A stretch of DNA of 64,000 bases from Sphagnum magellanicum. Taxonomy: Eukaryota; Streptophyta; Sphagnopsida; Sphagnales; Sphagnaceae. Location: the NCBI GenBank assembly GCA_021904315.1, contig CM038915.1:16740001-16804000 (forward strand). Direction: 5' to 3'. How positions within the stretch are numbered: the stretch's first letter is position 1; every line of letters starts with the position of its first letter. A model generated the notes under the pieces. The model worked only from the letters and a program-made list of their open reading frames with translations, searched no databases and was not told where the DNA came from. Shown here piece after piece: positions 11,100 to 20,860 of the stretch. A program made the translations under genes and the position numbers.

Positions 11100-11440
11100 G
11101 TCCAAAGGTATATACTTGTCTTTACGTCAGTCATATCCTTTGTCCAAAGGTTTTTTTTTCTTCTTCTTCCTGGTTTATTTCCTTCCCATTCCGTGTCTTT
11201 ACGTCAGTCATATCCTTTGTCCTAAGGTATGTACTTGTCTTTACGTCAGTCATATCCTTTGTCCTAAGGTATATACTTGTCTTTACGTCAGTCATATCCT
11301 TTGTCCTAAGGTTTTTTTTTTTTCTTCTTCCTGGTTTATTTCCTTCCCCTTCCGTAGTCTTTACATCAGTCATATCCTTTGTCCAAAGGTTTTTTTTTCT
11401 TCTTCTTCCTGGTTTATTTCCTTCCCATTCCGTAGCCACT
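11100..11440. repeat. TTTACGTCAG minisatellite (42-bp units mixed with 77-78-bp units)
   Basis: TTTACGTCAGTCATATCCTT recurs at 11121, 11198, 11240 and 11282, with a variant at 11360. Short 42-bp units end in CTAAGGTATATACTTG-like sequence. Long units instead carry a T-run and TTCTTCTTCCTGGTTTATTT. Element A has only two or three of these units. CGTCA inside the unit resembles the core of bZIP-type cis elements, but in a transposon interior this is probably chance. Confidence 0.85.
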
Positions 11441-11601
11441 GTCCGTACCGAGCGGAGTCAGGGGCGACTTCATTTGTCCGGCTTCACGGGCGGCTTCATC
11501 GTTGATTTCTAAATTTGCAAACTTGTAAACTTGCATACTCACAAACTTGGTCATGAGTTGGTATCCTAAATTGTAGATAGGTGAGGATAAGGGTTTACTC
11601 C

Positions 11602-11859
11602 ACCTAGGTAAGTAGGTAGGTAAGTGGATAGGTAGCCTACACCTACGTAAGTAGGTAGGTAAGTGGATAGGTAGTCTACACCTACGTAAGTAGGTAGGTA
11701 AGTGGATAGGTAGTCTACACCTACGTAAGTAGGTAGGTAAGTGGATAGGTAGCCTACACCTAGGTAAGTAGGTAGGTAAGTGGATAGGTAGTCTACACCT
11801 ACGTAAGTAGGTAAGTAAGTGGATAGGTAGCCTACACCTAGGTAAGTAGGTAGGTAAGT
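11602..11859. repeat. 39-bp minisatellite upstream of the COMT gene
   Basis: ACCTAGGTAAG or ACCTACGTAAG recurs at 11602, 11641, 11680, 11719, 11758, 11797 and 11836, an exact 39-bp period (six full units and one partial). Inside each unit GTAGGTAGGTAAGTGG is itself a GGTA repeat. Because 39 is a multiple of three, minus-strand frames stay open and give a 13-residue repeat such as LPIHLPTYLRRCR; this is not evidence for a protein. The array ends about 350 bp before the COMT-type start codon. Confidence 0.92.
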
Positions 11860-12207
11860 ACAACATGGCAAAATAAGCGAGCCTTTGGTATTCCATAGTA
11901 TGCGTCTGACATGTGCGCAGACTTGGAGCGGCACCGTGGCCGTCGAGCTCCTTGAAATACTCCGGGTGGTAGGATTTCTAGCCAATCCAGCAATCTTGCA
12001 AAGAATATCTGCAAACTTGTGAAGAACGTGCGCGCACTAGTAGCTCGAGAGTCTAGTTCGTGGTGGGAATTAGGGTACTTCTTGGAGCAAGCTTGGCCTA
12101 GGATCCACGAACAAGAGAAGAATTCGGCTGTAGAGAGGTGCTGCAGAACGTGATGACGATGGTATAAGCGCCAGCAAAAGGTTGGAGTAGAACCTTTTTC
12201 CTTGTTC

Positions 12208-13179
12208 ATGAAATCTGAACTAGTGATAGCAGTGCAAGCAGTGGTGAGAATTGTAAGATACTTGACACGAGGTACCAAGGCAGACCCAATGGATCTAGCT
12301 GCAGGTCAACTTGGAGAAAGAACAGAAACACGGCTCCTCCAGCATGTACTGAAGACGGCAGAGAAGGACAACGCTGAATCGGTGATAAAGGCCATCGATG
12401 AGTACTGTGAGAACGTGTCCTGGATGATGTGTGTGGGTCCTGTTAAAGGTGCTTTGGTGGATACATACGTTCGCTCTTGCAATCCGCGCACGGCCTTGGA
12501 GCTTGGTACATACTGCGGCTACTCTGCTGTTCGTATTGCATCCGCGATGCAACAACCGTCCAGCAAGCTTATAAGTCTTGAAATCTCTGCTGCCAATGTT
12601 GAGATTGGCACCCAAATGATTCACCATGCAGGTAATTCGTGATTCCAGCTCCATGTTTTCCACTAAATTATTGGGTCTCTTTCCAATAGGCTGCTGTAAT
12701 CACAATTCACAGCACACTGTATGTAACTGTCATCACAGCAGCCTAATGGAAAGATGTCCTTAGACGGGGTGATGAAAGAAAGAAAGATTTTATTTAGTTT
12801 TCCCTCAAAATCTTACCTCCATTTGAACTTGTGTTTCGCCACAGGGCTGAGTTCCAAAGTACAAGTGGTGCATGGGATTCTCAGTACAAAAATAGACGAG
12901 TTGAAGCAGCAATTAAAATCGATGGGAGCTTCAACTTTCGACTTTGTATTTATTGATCATCACAAGGAATACTATTTGCCAGACTTCTTGTTGCTCAAAG
13001 AAGCCGGATTGATTTCCAAGGGGACAGTCGTTGTGGCTGATAATATCATCAGACCTGGTGCACCAGTCTACAGAAGTTACATGGAGTCACATAAGGAAGA
13101 CATGGATGTTGTTGAACACAAAACTTGGTATGAATACAGCTCCCTTCCTGACAGGGTTATGGTTTCTACACTCAAGTAG
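12208..13179 (+). CDS. COMT: Animal-type catechol O-methyltransferase, two exons
   Basis: Exons 12208-12631 and 12845-13179, joined at CAG|GTAATT and TTCGCCACAG|GG in phase 1, give 252 residues. The family transfers methyl from S-adenosylmethionine to a catechol hydroxyl using Mg2+. Landmarks: ELGTYCGYSA (98-107, SAM motif), E125, DHHK (179-182; metal Asp and catalytic Lys), ADN (206-208; metal Asp and Asn), RPGAP, and YEY with E238. The sequence follows animal COMT along its length, including DEYCENVSWMM, and is not the caffeate or caffeoyl-CoA type of plants. The position of human Trp143 is His181 here. About 34 residues precede the soluble-COMT start, including hydrophobic SELVIAVQAVVRIVRYL, recalling the anchor of membrane-bound COMT. 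The ATG at 12208 is the first Met in frame; a tiny upstream ORF sits at 12153-12167. Family confidence is high; substrate is unknown. Confidence 0.85.
12679..12753. repeat. 75-bp hairpin in the COMT intron
   Basis: CTTTCCAATAGGCTGCTGT on the left and ACAGCAGCCTAATGGAAAG on the right are reverse complements with one mismatch, enclosing about 37 bases that also contain ACAGCACACTGT. It lies within the single intron (12632-12844). It may be a miniature foldback insertion or an intronic RNA hairpin. Confidence 0.75.
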
Positions 13180-13502
13180 CTGCCCTGAACCCTAAACCCT
13201 AAACCCCACAACAAATTATTGGTCTGGGATTCAAGCCCACAACCACATGAGTTCTTGGATCTGGTGAAACTTGAAAGAGCACATGAGTATTAAAGCTTGC
13301 AAACTAGTTGGCCATGGAGCTTGAAACTTGCACTCTTTTGCCAACAATCATATGATGAGTAAAAAGAGCATGGAATACAATAGTTTGGAGATATGTACAT
13401 GTATGTAGGGAGGTAGGTAGATATGTGCGTACCTATGTGATTATTAGATGATTAGTATGCAGTGAAGTCTTGGAGAGTTTTCTCTTGTTTCTTTTGGCTT
13501 GG
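13180..13502 (+). other. Downstream flank of the COMT gene
   Basis: It begins with CCCTAAACCCTAAACCCC just after the stop codon, a two-unit telomere-like motif. A GTAGGGAGGTAGGTAG patch lies near 13406. No canonical AATAAA was found close to the stop, so the 3' end of the transcript is unknown. No further ORF. Confidence 0.5.
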
Positions 13503-14002
13503 ACAAGAAAAGTAAGAAGTGTATTAAGTGATCATCTCTAGTCCTTGAGGAACTTGGTTGGTGAAGTGTGTGTTTAATTTCATTTTGTAAATTTCATATC
13601 ATTGTTGTTGCAATTGTACACTAGAGTGTAAGAAAAGTAAGAAGTGTATTAAGTGATCATCTTTAGTCCTTGAGGAATTTGGTTCGTGAAGTGTGTGTTT
13701 ATTTTCATTTTGTAAATTTCGTATCATTGTGGTTGCAATTGTACACTAGAGTGTAAGAAAAGTAAGAAGTGTATTAAGTGATCATCTCTAGTCCTTGAGG
13801 AGTTTGGTTGGTGAAGTGTGTGTTTAATTTCATTTTGTAAATTTTGTATCATTTTTGTTGCAATTGTACCCTAGAGTGTAAGAAAAGTAAAAAGTGTATT
13901 AAGTGATCATCTTTAGTCCTTGAGGAGTTTGGTTGGTGAAGTGTGTGTTTAATTTCATTTTGTAAATTTCATATCATTGTTGTTGCAATTGTACCCTAGA
14001 AT
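13503..14002. repeat. 125-bp tandem array, four units
   Basis: AAGAAAAGTAAGAAGTG marks unit starts at 13503, 13628, 13753 and 13878. Each unit runs through TTAAGTGATCATCT, AGTCCTTGAGGA, GGTGAAGTGTGTGTTTAATT and GTTGCAATTGTAC. Units are well over 90% identical by eye, so this array is young compared with most in the window. It is non-coding and starts about 320 bp after the COMT stop codon. Confidence 0.92.
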
Positions 14003-16723
14003 GTTTAAAGTCTCTATGTTTGTATTTTGCCAACTTAGTTGGAACAAGTTTTTAAGTTTATAATTAGCTTTAATTACACAAAATAAGCTTTTAAGTTTGT
14101 ACTTTGCTTTACCTCATAGAGTTTCTTACATGACCCCTCTTACTATTTCCACACAATTCATGCCTCAGTTATTAGCCATAAATTTGATTCCACCCATAAA
14201 TGGAACTAGAAATCTAGTATCAGGTCCAGTTATTCAAAAAAAAATTTAAAAAGTCAATTCCGGTTTTGAAAATCATATTCAATTCTAGTTTGTTTCTTAC
14301 TAACCTAGACTAGAACCAACAATTAACTTCCAGTTAATCTTCAATTAACTAGTGCGATTATACTTGCCTTTTTCTCCTCAAAAACATGCATCTTGAAATT
14401 TCAGTTCCAGTTTTGATTTCAATTTCAATTTCACATGCAAATAGAACCAGGAATTTATTTTGTTTTTGCTAGAATTATTTTGCCTTTTTGAATCATTTTG
14501 TTTTGGGAGGCCCTTTTTCCCAACACACAATAATAGATGTGTAACTAAAAAAAGAGTGGCATAGAAAACCATTCAAACAAGCACAGAATGAGACAATTCA
14601 CAGCATTTGCAGCTCTGTCACAAAACAATTTGTCACAACGTAGCCATATAGTCTCACACAAACACTTTACAACCTGCACATTCATCTGCAGCTCTTTCAA
14701 TTCCATAATACATTACACATGCTACTGTCATTTCTCCTTTTCAGTGACATGATGTAACTGCTGTAGAATTACTTCATCTAAAAATTTGGATGCTGAGATG
14801 GGGTCAACTCTCTCAGCTTACCATTTGAGCTCCTAACCCTAACCCAATCCTCATGCATTTGACAATCTAAACAAAGGTCCACCCATATGATTTGAGCTCC
14901 TAACCCTAACCCAATCCTCGTGCATTCAACAATCTAGTCAAAGGTCTACCCTTTCCTCTACACCTTGGTCTTCACGGAATGTTTTCTCCTATATGCACAA
15001 TTTGACAAGCCTTTTAAGTACTAGTCACAGAAATCTCAGAAACCCATGGGTAGAAACTATCCCTTTCTCCCTTGGCTTTCAGTCATATAGCAATCCTATG
15101 TACCCTAAAAGATACCCCATTGAGGTTTCATGCATCAAGAAATTACAGTAAGAACTTCTCCACACTGTCAAGGTTTTCAGTCCCTCAACCCATCAACAAC
15201 CATGCCCCCTAATTGCATCCCAATACTGAGCTCTGGCCTCCTAGAATTTGCATCATTCCCCTCAACATCCAGTTTTATTCATGAAGTTTCTTACTAACTC
15301 AGACTTATCTACAATTCCAGAGCATAGTGGAATTAGAAAGAAAATTGTTTCCAAGTCTAAGATCAGTACTACTTCACCCAAAAACCACACACTAGCTCTA
15401 CACACAATTCTTTGAAAACTTAGCTTCCTGATTGTTGAGACATCATCTGGTGAGAGCTTCCTCCTTCTGATCTTAGTTCCTGAGCTTGAGTCCACACAAC
15501 CTCATATCTTCCAAATATGTTTGTCATAAATTTGACTCCATCTCTCCCTCACTAGCAGCAACAACCATTCTTGCAAGCCCACAAAAACAAAGAAAACAAC
15601 TAACAACATGCCAAACACCTCTGCCATCCTTTGAGGTGTCTTCATAAAGCAAAACCCAGAAGCTTTCCATCTTTAGAAGGAAGACAAGTTTTCATGTGCA
15701 CTCTTTTCCTTGGAGCAACAACAAAGTGATGTGACTCCTTGAACCCTAAACCACTTCTGGGTCACACAAGTTCATTTTCAACATAAGATTTTTTTTTTTT
15801 CACTTTTGAAGATTCCATTTTGAAAATATAACACTCTGAAGCTATGGAATAAATGATGTATTACCTTATGTTTTGGAGGGTAGGAATCTACAAAACTTTT
15901 GCAGAGTGTGCATGGTTTATCTATATGGTTTATCCAATGTAATAGAATTGACTCTGTTTCTAAAGATCTTGCCCTGATTGATGAAATCTAGAAAGCGTAA
16001 AAAAAAACAACTGAAATTCAAGAACAAGATAAGGACATACCCACAATGCTCAGGGAAAAAGATGATGCAGAAAGTACCTCAAGGCTGTTTTCCAGGATAG
16101 ATCCTTGAGTGCTCAAGTCTTCTTGGCCATGGCAGCCCCAAGACTCTCCTCTTGGGTCCATCCCACCAACACTTCTAATGCTGCAACCATATACCTAGAT
16201 GAAATTGCAGAAAAATCTCCACAACCACAATCTGAAGGTAGCATGAGAATGAGTGTAGAAGGTTAGATCCCACACAATCCAGAATGCTTTGGCCACTGCA
16301 CAGCTGAACTGTCAAGGTCCCTTCTGAAATGTGCACATACCTTCCAGTGGAAAGAGATCAGTGCAAAAAAAAAAAAAAAGCATTGCAGATCTCAAAAAAT
16401 CTTCTTGTGAGGATCAACCTGATCAAAACTCACAAAGAGTGTAGCTCCCTCTCATCTACCAATATTGTTGGCTCCCAAGAATTTGAGAGCACAAAGATAG
16501 CCTATTCCCATCTGTCTGCAGTACTTAACATTATTGCATTAAGCCATGTGATAGCCTATTACAATCCCCTGAGTTTTCTGAACAGTTTTGTGTGAGGAAA
16601 CTAAAACATTTCCATCCCAAGTCACTCTTGAAGAGACTGCCACCAAACTATCAAAACAGCCTTTAAACCTCAGGGCCTCAAACGGAGGCTTTTGACTCTA
16701 AATCTAAAACCCCACTATGAGAT
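14003..16723. other. Non-coding region; includes a 67-bp direct duplication
   Basis: No recognisable coding sequence on either strand. Two copies of a segment containing GAGCTCCTAACCCTAACCCA start at 14827 and 14894 (67-bp offset). From about 14.6 kb the base composition becomes less AT-rich and resembles the introns and UTRs of the gene to the right. Part of 14.6-16.7 kb may therefore be the 3' UTR or 3' introns of the minus-strand gene ending at 16724. An A-run lies at about 16365-16378. Confidence 0.5.
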
Positions 16724-18195
16724 TTATGTTTCCAGCCCACCTGATTTCCGTTGTGAAGGATCTATTCTCTGGTTTCCTGCATCTTGTTTTGGCTTCTCTG
16801 GGAGGGAACTGAAGTGCAAAACTTTCTCCAGGAGTACTACATCCACATTGAATTTTTGAGCTAAAAATTGAGTGTCCACAGGCTTTTCCTGTTGGCCTTC
16901 AACTTGAGCTTGTTGGTAAAGGTGAAAAAGTTCGTGAATTTGAGCCAGATTCAAGGTCCCAGGTGCCACTATGCGTTCCTCATCAGGACCAGTCAGTGCA
17001 GATGTGTGTCGATTTGTTGGCTTTAATCGTCTATATTCTGCAGCCTCATGTGCCTGCAAGACACCCAAAAATCACTCAACAAAAACACTTCAGGAGTGCA
17101 GGTGCTTCCACATTCATTTGGAGCATGACAATTTTGCAGAAATGATGACAGAAAATCACAAGAAGAGTCTTGAAACAGGTGAATTAGCTAACTGCCAGAC
17201 TCTGTGTACATTGAATTTCAGAGAGAAGAAGACGCAATGGGTGACTGAGAGTTTCAAACGGGGGAAGAACATACAGGACCCATTTCTTGAGTGCCTCCAG
17301 GCCTGGTACTAATTCTTCCAACCACCTGCTGCATCATAGCTGCATATTTGGGTTCAAGTTCCAACCCATCCCTCGTATTCTGTGCAGGCTCTATTATCAT
17401 TTCTGCAGCAGACATATACAATTTTACTTTCAGACACAATCTGGCACTCTTGAACTCCATGTAAAAATAGTAGCCAAAACTACAATACGGTAAAAGAATT
17501 TCAAAGAGTTTGCAGGCCTGAATTCTTGATCCAACAGCAAAAAGGATCATCTTTCCAAGTGAAAGAGATCAGAACAATCCTGACTTTGGCATCAATTCAC
17601 AATGCCCTAATCTATGCTCTGTCATTGATTCTGATCGAAAAACTTCAGACATTTTCACACAAGAAGTTTAACCATGGTGCTGCTGATTGATCAAAGTCTC
17701 TTGCAAAATCCACTTCCCAAGTATATGTGAGCCACATTGCACAATCACACAATTGAGGAACAACACATAGACACATCCTTTCCTTACCATTGTTGCCATG
17801 AACAAAAGGATCAGAGCCTGTTATGAGCTCTTACCACCATCATGCAAAAAAGAAGAAGAAGAAGCACAAGCACAAGAACAAGCACATGAACAAGAAGAAT
17901 GAGGAACAAGGAAGATGTAGGATCTGGTCACAAAAATTGCAATGTGATTTGAGCTCAATGGCATTCCTGTGTCCTCTTTGAAAGTGGACAATCTCCTTAC
18001 ATAGCAAGTGAATGAGGGGGGGATAGAAAGGGTGAGGAAATGCCGCTCACGAGGTTCTGGAGCCTGAGGAATGATCTCCACGGACTGCCGGACTCGGGCT
18101 GCTGCAGGAGCAGTTTGTTGTTGTTGTTGCCGCTGCTGAGGTTTTGGTGGAGTTTTCCTGGCTATTGGAGCTAGCTTGCGTAGTGTCTGTCCCAT
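16724..18195 (-). CDS. NDUFAF4-like mitochondrial complex I assembly factor, three exons
   Basis: Minus-strand exons 18195-18051, 17402-17275 and 17053-16724 join with donors CTC|GTGAGC and CCT|GTATGT and acceptors CTGCAG|AA and TTGCAG|GC, giving 200 residues in frame. It starts MGQTLRKL, and NDUFAF4 proteins also begin Met-Gly. A glutamine run lies near residue 20. Exon 2 encodes LELEPKYAAMMQQVVGRI. Exon 3 encodes HEAAEYRRLKPTNRH, PGTLNLAQIHELFHLYQQ and LAQKFNVDVVLLEKVL, matching the order of conserved blocks in human NDUFAF4 (175 aa): the AAE..PKEFRLP segment, a helix after a KGK or PGT turn, and the C-terminal EYQLEQKDV..LLKYF helix. The known role of the family is early assembly of respiratory complex I at the inner membrane. 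The assignment rests on remembered sequence and is moderately sure. The exon structure is firmer because phases agree. Confidence 0.6.
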
Positions 18196-18649
18196 CTCTT
18201 CGGAGCATCCAGACCCTCCTCTAAACAAACCCTTTCTTCTTCTTCTTCTTCTTCTTCTTCTCTCGCTCGTCTTGTTCTTGTTTTCCTCACGTGCAACAGC
18301 AGCAGCAGCTCTCTTCTGTTTGCTCGCCTCCCTCTCGGATCAGAGCAAAGCTCGTTCTCCTCCGATCCATTACCTTCACACATAACACTTTAAAAAATCG
18401 TGATGATGAGAAGAAAATGACGCACAAATCCCACACAAATCCGCCTCAAAAACAAACCCTAGAAAATCTCTTGAATGCAAATGACAAGAAAACGCAGACA
18501 CAAGCTCTTCTTCTTTAGTGCATGTCCACGTCCTCTGCACAGAACACGACCACGCGTTCGCGCAAGAACTCAAAACTTTATGAGAAAAGAGAAGCGCGCG
18601 GCGAAGCGCACACGTACGTGAGGGATTAGGTCCTCACGGGTCACCACCC
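18196..18649. promoter_or_regulatory. Divergent upstream region with (CTT)n
   Basis: It lies between the start codon of the minus-strand NDUFAF4-like gene (18195) and the plus-strand PPR relic, whose earliest Met is at 18650. A CTT microsatellite at 18235-18263 reads GAA on the minus strand and would lie in the 5' leader of the NDUFAF4-like gene. CAGCAGCAGCAG follows near 18297. No TATA box could be assigned. The region is GC-richer than the intergenic DNA, fitting a shared promoter. Confidence 0.4.
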
Positions 18650-20860
18650 ATGAGGACCCAACCCCTCGATTCGCTTCTTCCCTGTGTGGCGATGGCAGTG
18701 CACCATCGACTCACAATCGAGGCGCACCGCTCACTGCAGAGAGCGATAGTCTCATGGAGAAGTGGACAGAAGTGTGGACCAGCTTCAGCAGCAGCAGCAG
18801 CAACAGGCGAGAGAGAGAAGCTTTGGCGGAATTCTTTTCAGATCCTTCGCGGTGGTGGGATTGTAGGTTGCAGAAGGAGAACGTAAAATATCCAGATTTC
18901 AAGCATAAGAAAAAAATGCGACAGGCAGTGTGGGTCGGGGACGGCAGACCTGCTCCATGGGTGGCAGCAGAGCTGGTCGCAATGGCACCAAGGAACGGCA
19001 CCACTGTTGTGCTGCTGCAGCAGCAGTTGGACATCTTTGCATGGAATAGAAAGCTTGCAAGATTTTTCAAGGCTGGGCAACATCAGAAGGCAATGGAGCT
19101 TTACCAACAACTGCTGCAACAACAGAAAGGTAATATGACTCCTGACAGGTTGACTTTTGTTCTGGTGCTCAATTTCCGGTGCTCAATGCATGTGCTAGTT
19201 TACGAGCTCTTGAAGAAGGCAGGCGTGCTCATGAGCAGTTCATGCAATGTGGTTGTTGCGAGACTGATGTGTTTGTGGGGAATAGCCTGGTTGACATATA
19301 TGCCAAATGTGGCAGCATGGAAGATGCTCAGAGAGTGTTTGACAAGATGCCATCCTGGAATGTGGTCACTTGGACTGCCATGATGTTGGGACTTGGGACA
19401 TTTGAGTGTGGGCAAGGGCACAAGGCACTGGAACTATTTTGACAAATGCAACAGGATGGTATGCAGCCGGATCCTGTCACTTTTGTGGGAGTGCTGAATG
19501 CATGTGCCAGCGAAATGGTACTCGAAGAGAGCAGGTGTATTCATGAGCAGATCATCAAATGTGGTTGCCAGACTGATGGCTTTGTGAGGAGTAGCCTGGT
19601 TGACATGTATGCCAAATGTGGCAGCATGGACAATGCGCACCAAGTTTTCAAGAAGATGCTGCCTCCTTCACTTGATGTAGTCACTTGGAATGCAATGATA
19701 TTTGGACATGTGAAATGTGCGGAAGGCCTGAAGGCACTGGAACTAGTCCAACAAATGCAACAGGAAGGTGTGCAGCCAGACTCTGTCACTTTTGTCAGGG
19801 TGCTGAATGCATGTGCCAGCTTAATGGGACTTGAAGATGGCGGGACTTGATGATGGCATCTTATTGAACACTCTGCAAGCATCCTCCATGCTGCCACATT
19901 TTGCATACATGTCAATCAGGCTATTGCCCATAAAGACATCTGAGTCCCATCCACTTTGAACAATATGGTCACTTGGAATGTGCTACTTGGAGGATTTGCC
20001 ATGCATGGGCATCGTGATGAAGGTCTTTAATATTTCAAACAGATGTATGAAGAAGGCGTACAGCTAGATGATATCGCTTTTGTTTGTCTTGTATCAGCTT
20101 GTAGCCAGTGGATGAAGGCGTACTGTGCTATGCTTTGATGGGCAAAGTTTACATGATTTCTGCAAAATTGGACCACTATACCTGCATAGTTGACCTTCTT
20201 GATCATTCTGGGCATCTGCAGGAGGCAGAGAATGTGATAAAGGAGATGCCCTGTAAACCGAATGCAGCTGTATGGACAGCTTTTCTGGGCATTTGCAGAA
20301 TTCATGGCAATATGGAGATGGGAAAACATGTCGCTAAGCAAGTTCTTGAACTGGAGCCTGAAAATGCTGCAGGTCAAACATGTATTTTGCTGCTGGCAAC
20401 TGGGATCTCAGTGAGAAAGTTGAACTGCAGAGAAAGGAAAGAGGTGTGAAGAAACAGCCAGCTCCCACCTGCATTGAAGTAAATAATGAGGTGTGTACAT
20501 TTGTAGTAGAAGATCAAGACCACCCTCAGATGGTTGAAATCCATGCAGAACCGAAGAGATTATCAGGGCTGATGAATGATACAGGGTATGTACTGGATAC
20601 TAAATATGTGCTGCATGACGTGGAGGAAGAAGAGAAGGCCCTTCATTTGTTTCACCATAGTGAAAAACTAGCTATTGCATTTGGGCTCATGAGCATGGCT
20701 CCTGGTACTCCACTCCACATTATCTAGAGTCTATAGGTACGTGAAGACTGCCACACTTTTATGAAGTTCGTTTCTAAAAATAGTTGCAACAGCAACCATA
20801 GTGAGGGATGCCAATTGCTTCCATCACTTGGTGTTTGTTCTTGCAAGGATTATTGGTGAT
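18650..20860 (+). pseudogene. DYW-type PPR protein pseudogene with N-terminal PDF-like motif
   Basis: A broken organellar RNA-editing factor. An early frame from 18754 encodes SRWWDCRLQKENVKYPDFKH (about 18853-18930), resembling the PDF motif of OSB proteins, then FAWNRKLARFFKAGQHQKA. A 14-bp partial duplication (GGTGCTCAAT at 19164 and 19178) shifts the frame. PPR repeats follow: LNACASLRALEEGRRAHEQ, DIYAKCGSMEDAQRVFDKMP, a TGA at 19440-19442 where LELF(R)QMQQ is expected, DMYAKCGSMDNAHQVFKKM, and QPDSVTFVRVLNACAS. Degraded E/E+ parts lie at 20108-20449. The DYW domain spans about 20380-20860, with HSEKLAIAFGL, REDCHT and a final GVCSCKDYW plus stop (20830-20859). It also has stops, and VRDANCFHH sits in another frame. 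No intact full-length frame exists. Confidence 0.85.

Larger units (their letters stand above)
10228..11505 (-). mobile_element. Helitron-like element B with expanded minisatellites; 5' end uncertain
   Basis: The 3' end (minus strand) at 10228 is CACACTAG with the same GTGCAT/ATGCAC hairpin as element A, abutting the 5' side of element C. The body matches A closely: the 52-bp array (nine units instead of four), a shared block at about 10797-11110 that includes CAAATACCCACCCCACA, then a TTTACGTCAG array. Beyond about 11464 it diverges from A. A TC at 11505 followed on the plus strand by T is a possible 5' end, but the AAAGGAAG motif is missing, so this end may be recombined or truncated. Confidence 0.6.

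Noticed and set aside
11414..12278. Minus-strand ORFs over the 39-bp array and the COMT 5' region (repeated LPIHLPTYL peptides)
   Set aside because: The array period is a multiple of three, so open frames arise automatically in more than one frame. The right part is antisense to the COMT leader.
13184..13206. Telomere-like CCCTAAACCCTAAA motif (also near 4176, 30782 and 51067)
   Set aside because: Only one to three units each, inside ordinary gene flanks, introns and intergenic DNA. These are common short motifs in plant genomes and not evidence of a telomere or fusion.
15262..15495. Minus-strand ORF of 77 codons beginning DSSSGTKIRRRKL
   Set aside because: The apparent start is GTG, no family matches, and it lies in the likely 3' region of the NDUFAF4-like gene.
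19440..20860. In-frame stop codons of the PPR gene as possible RNA-editing sites
   Set aside because: U-to-C editing of stops in ferns is known for organelle transcripts, not nuclear ones. Frameshifts in the same gene also cannot be repaired by editing.
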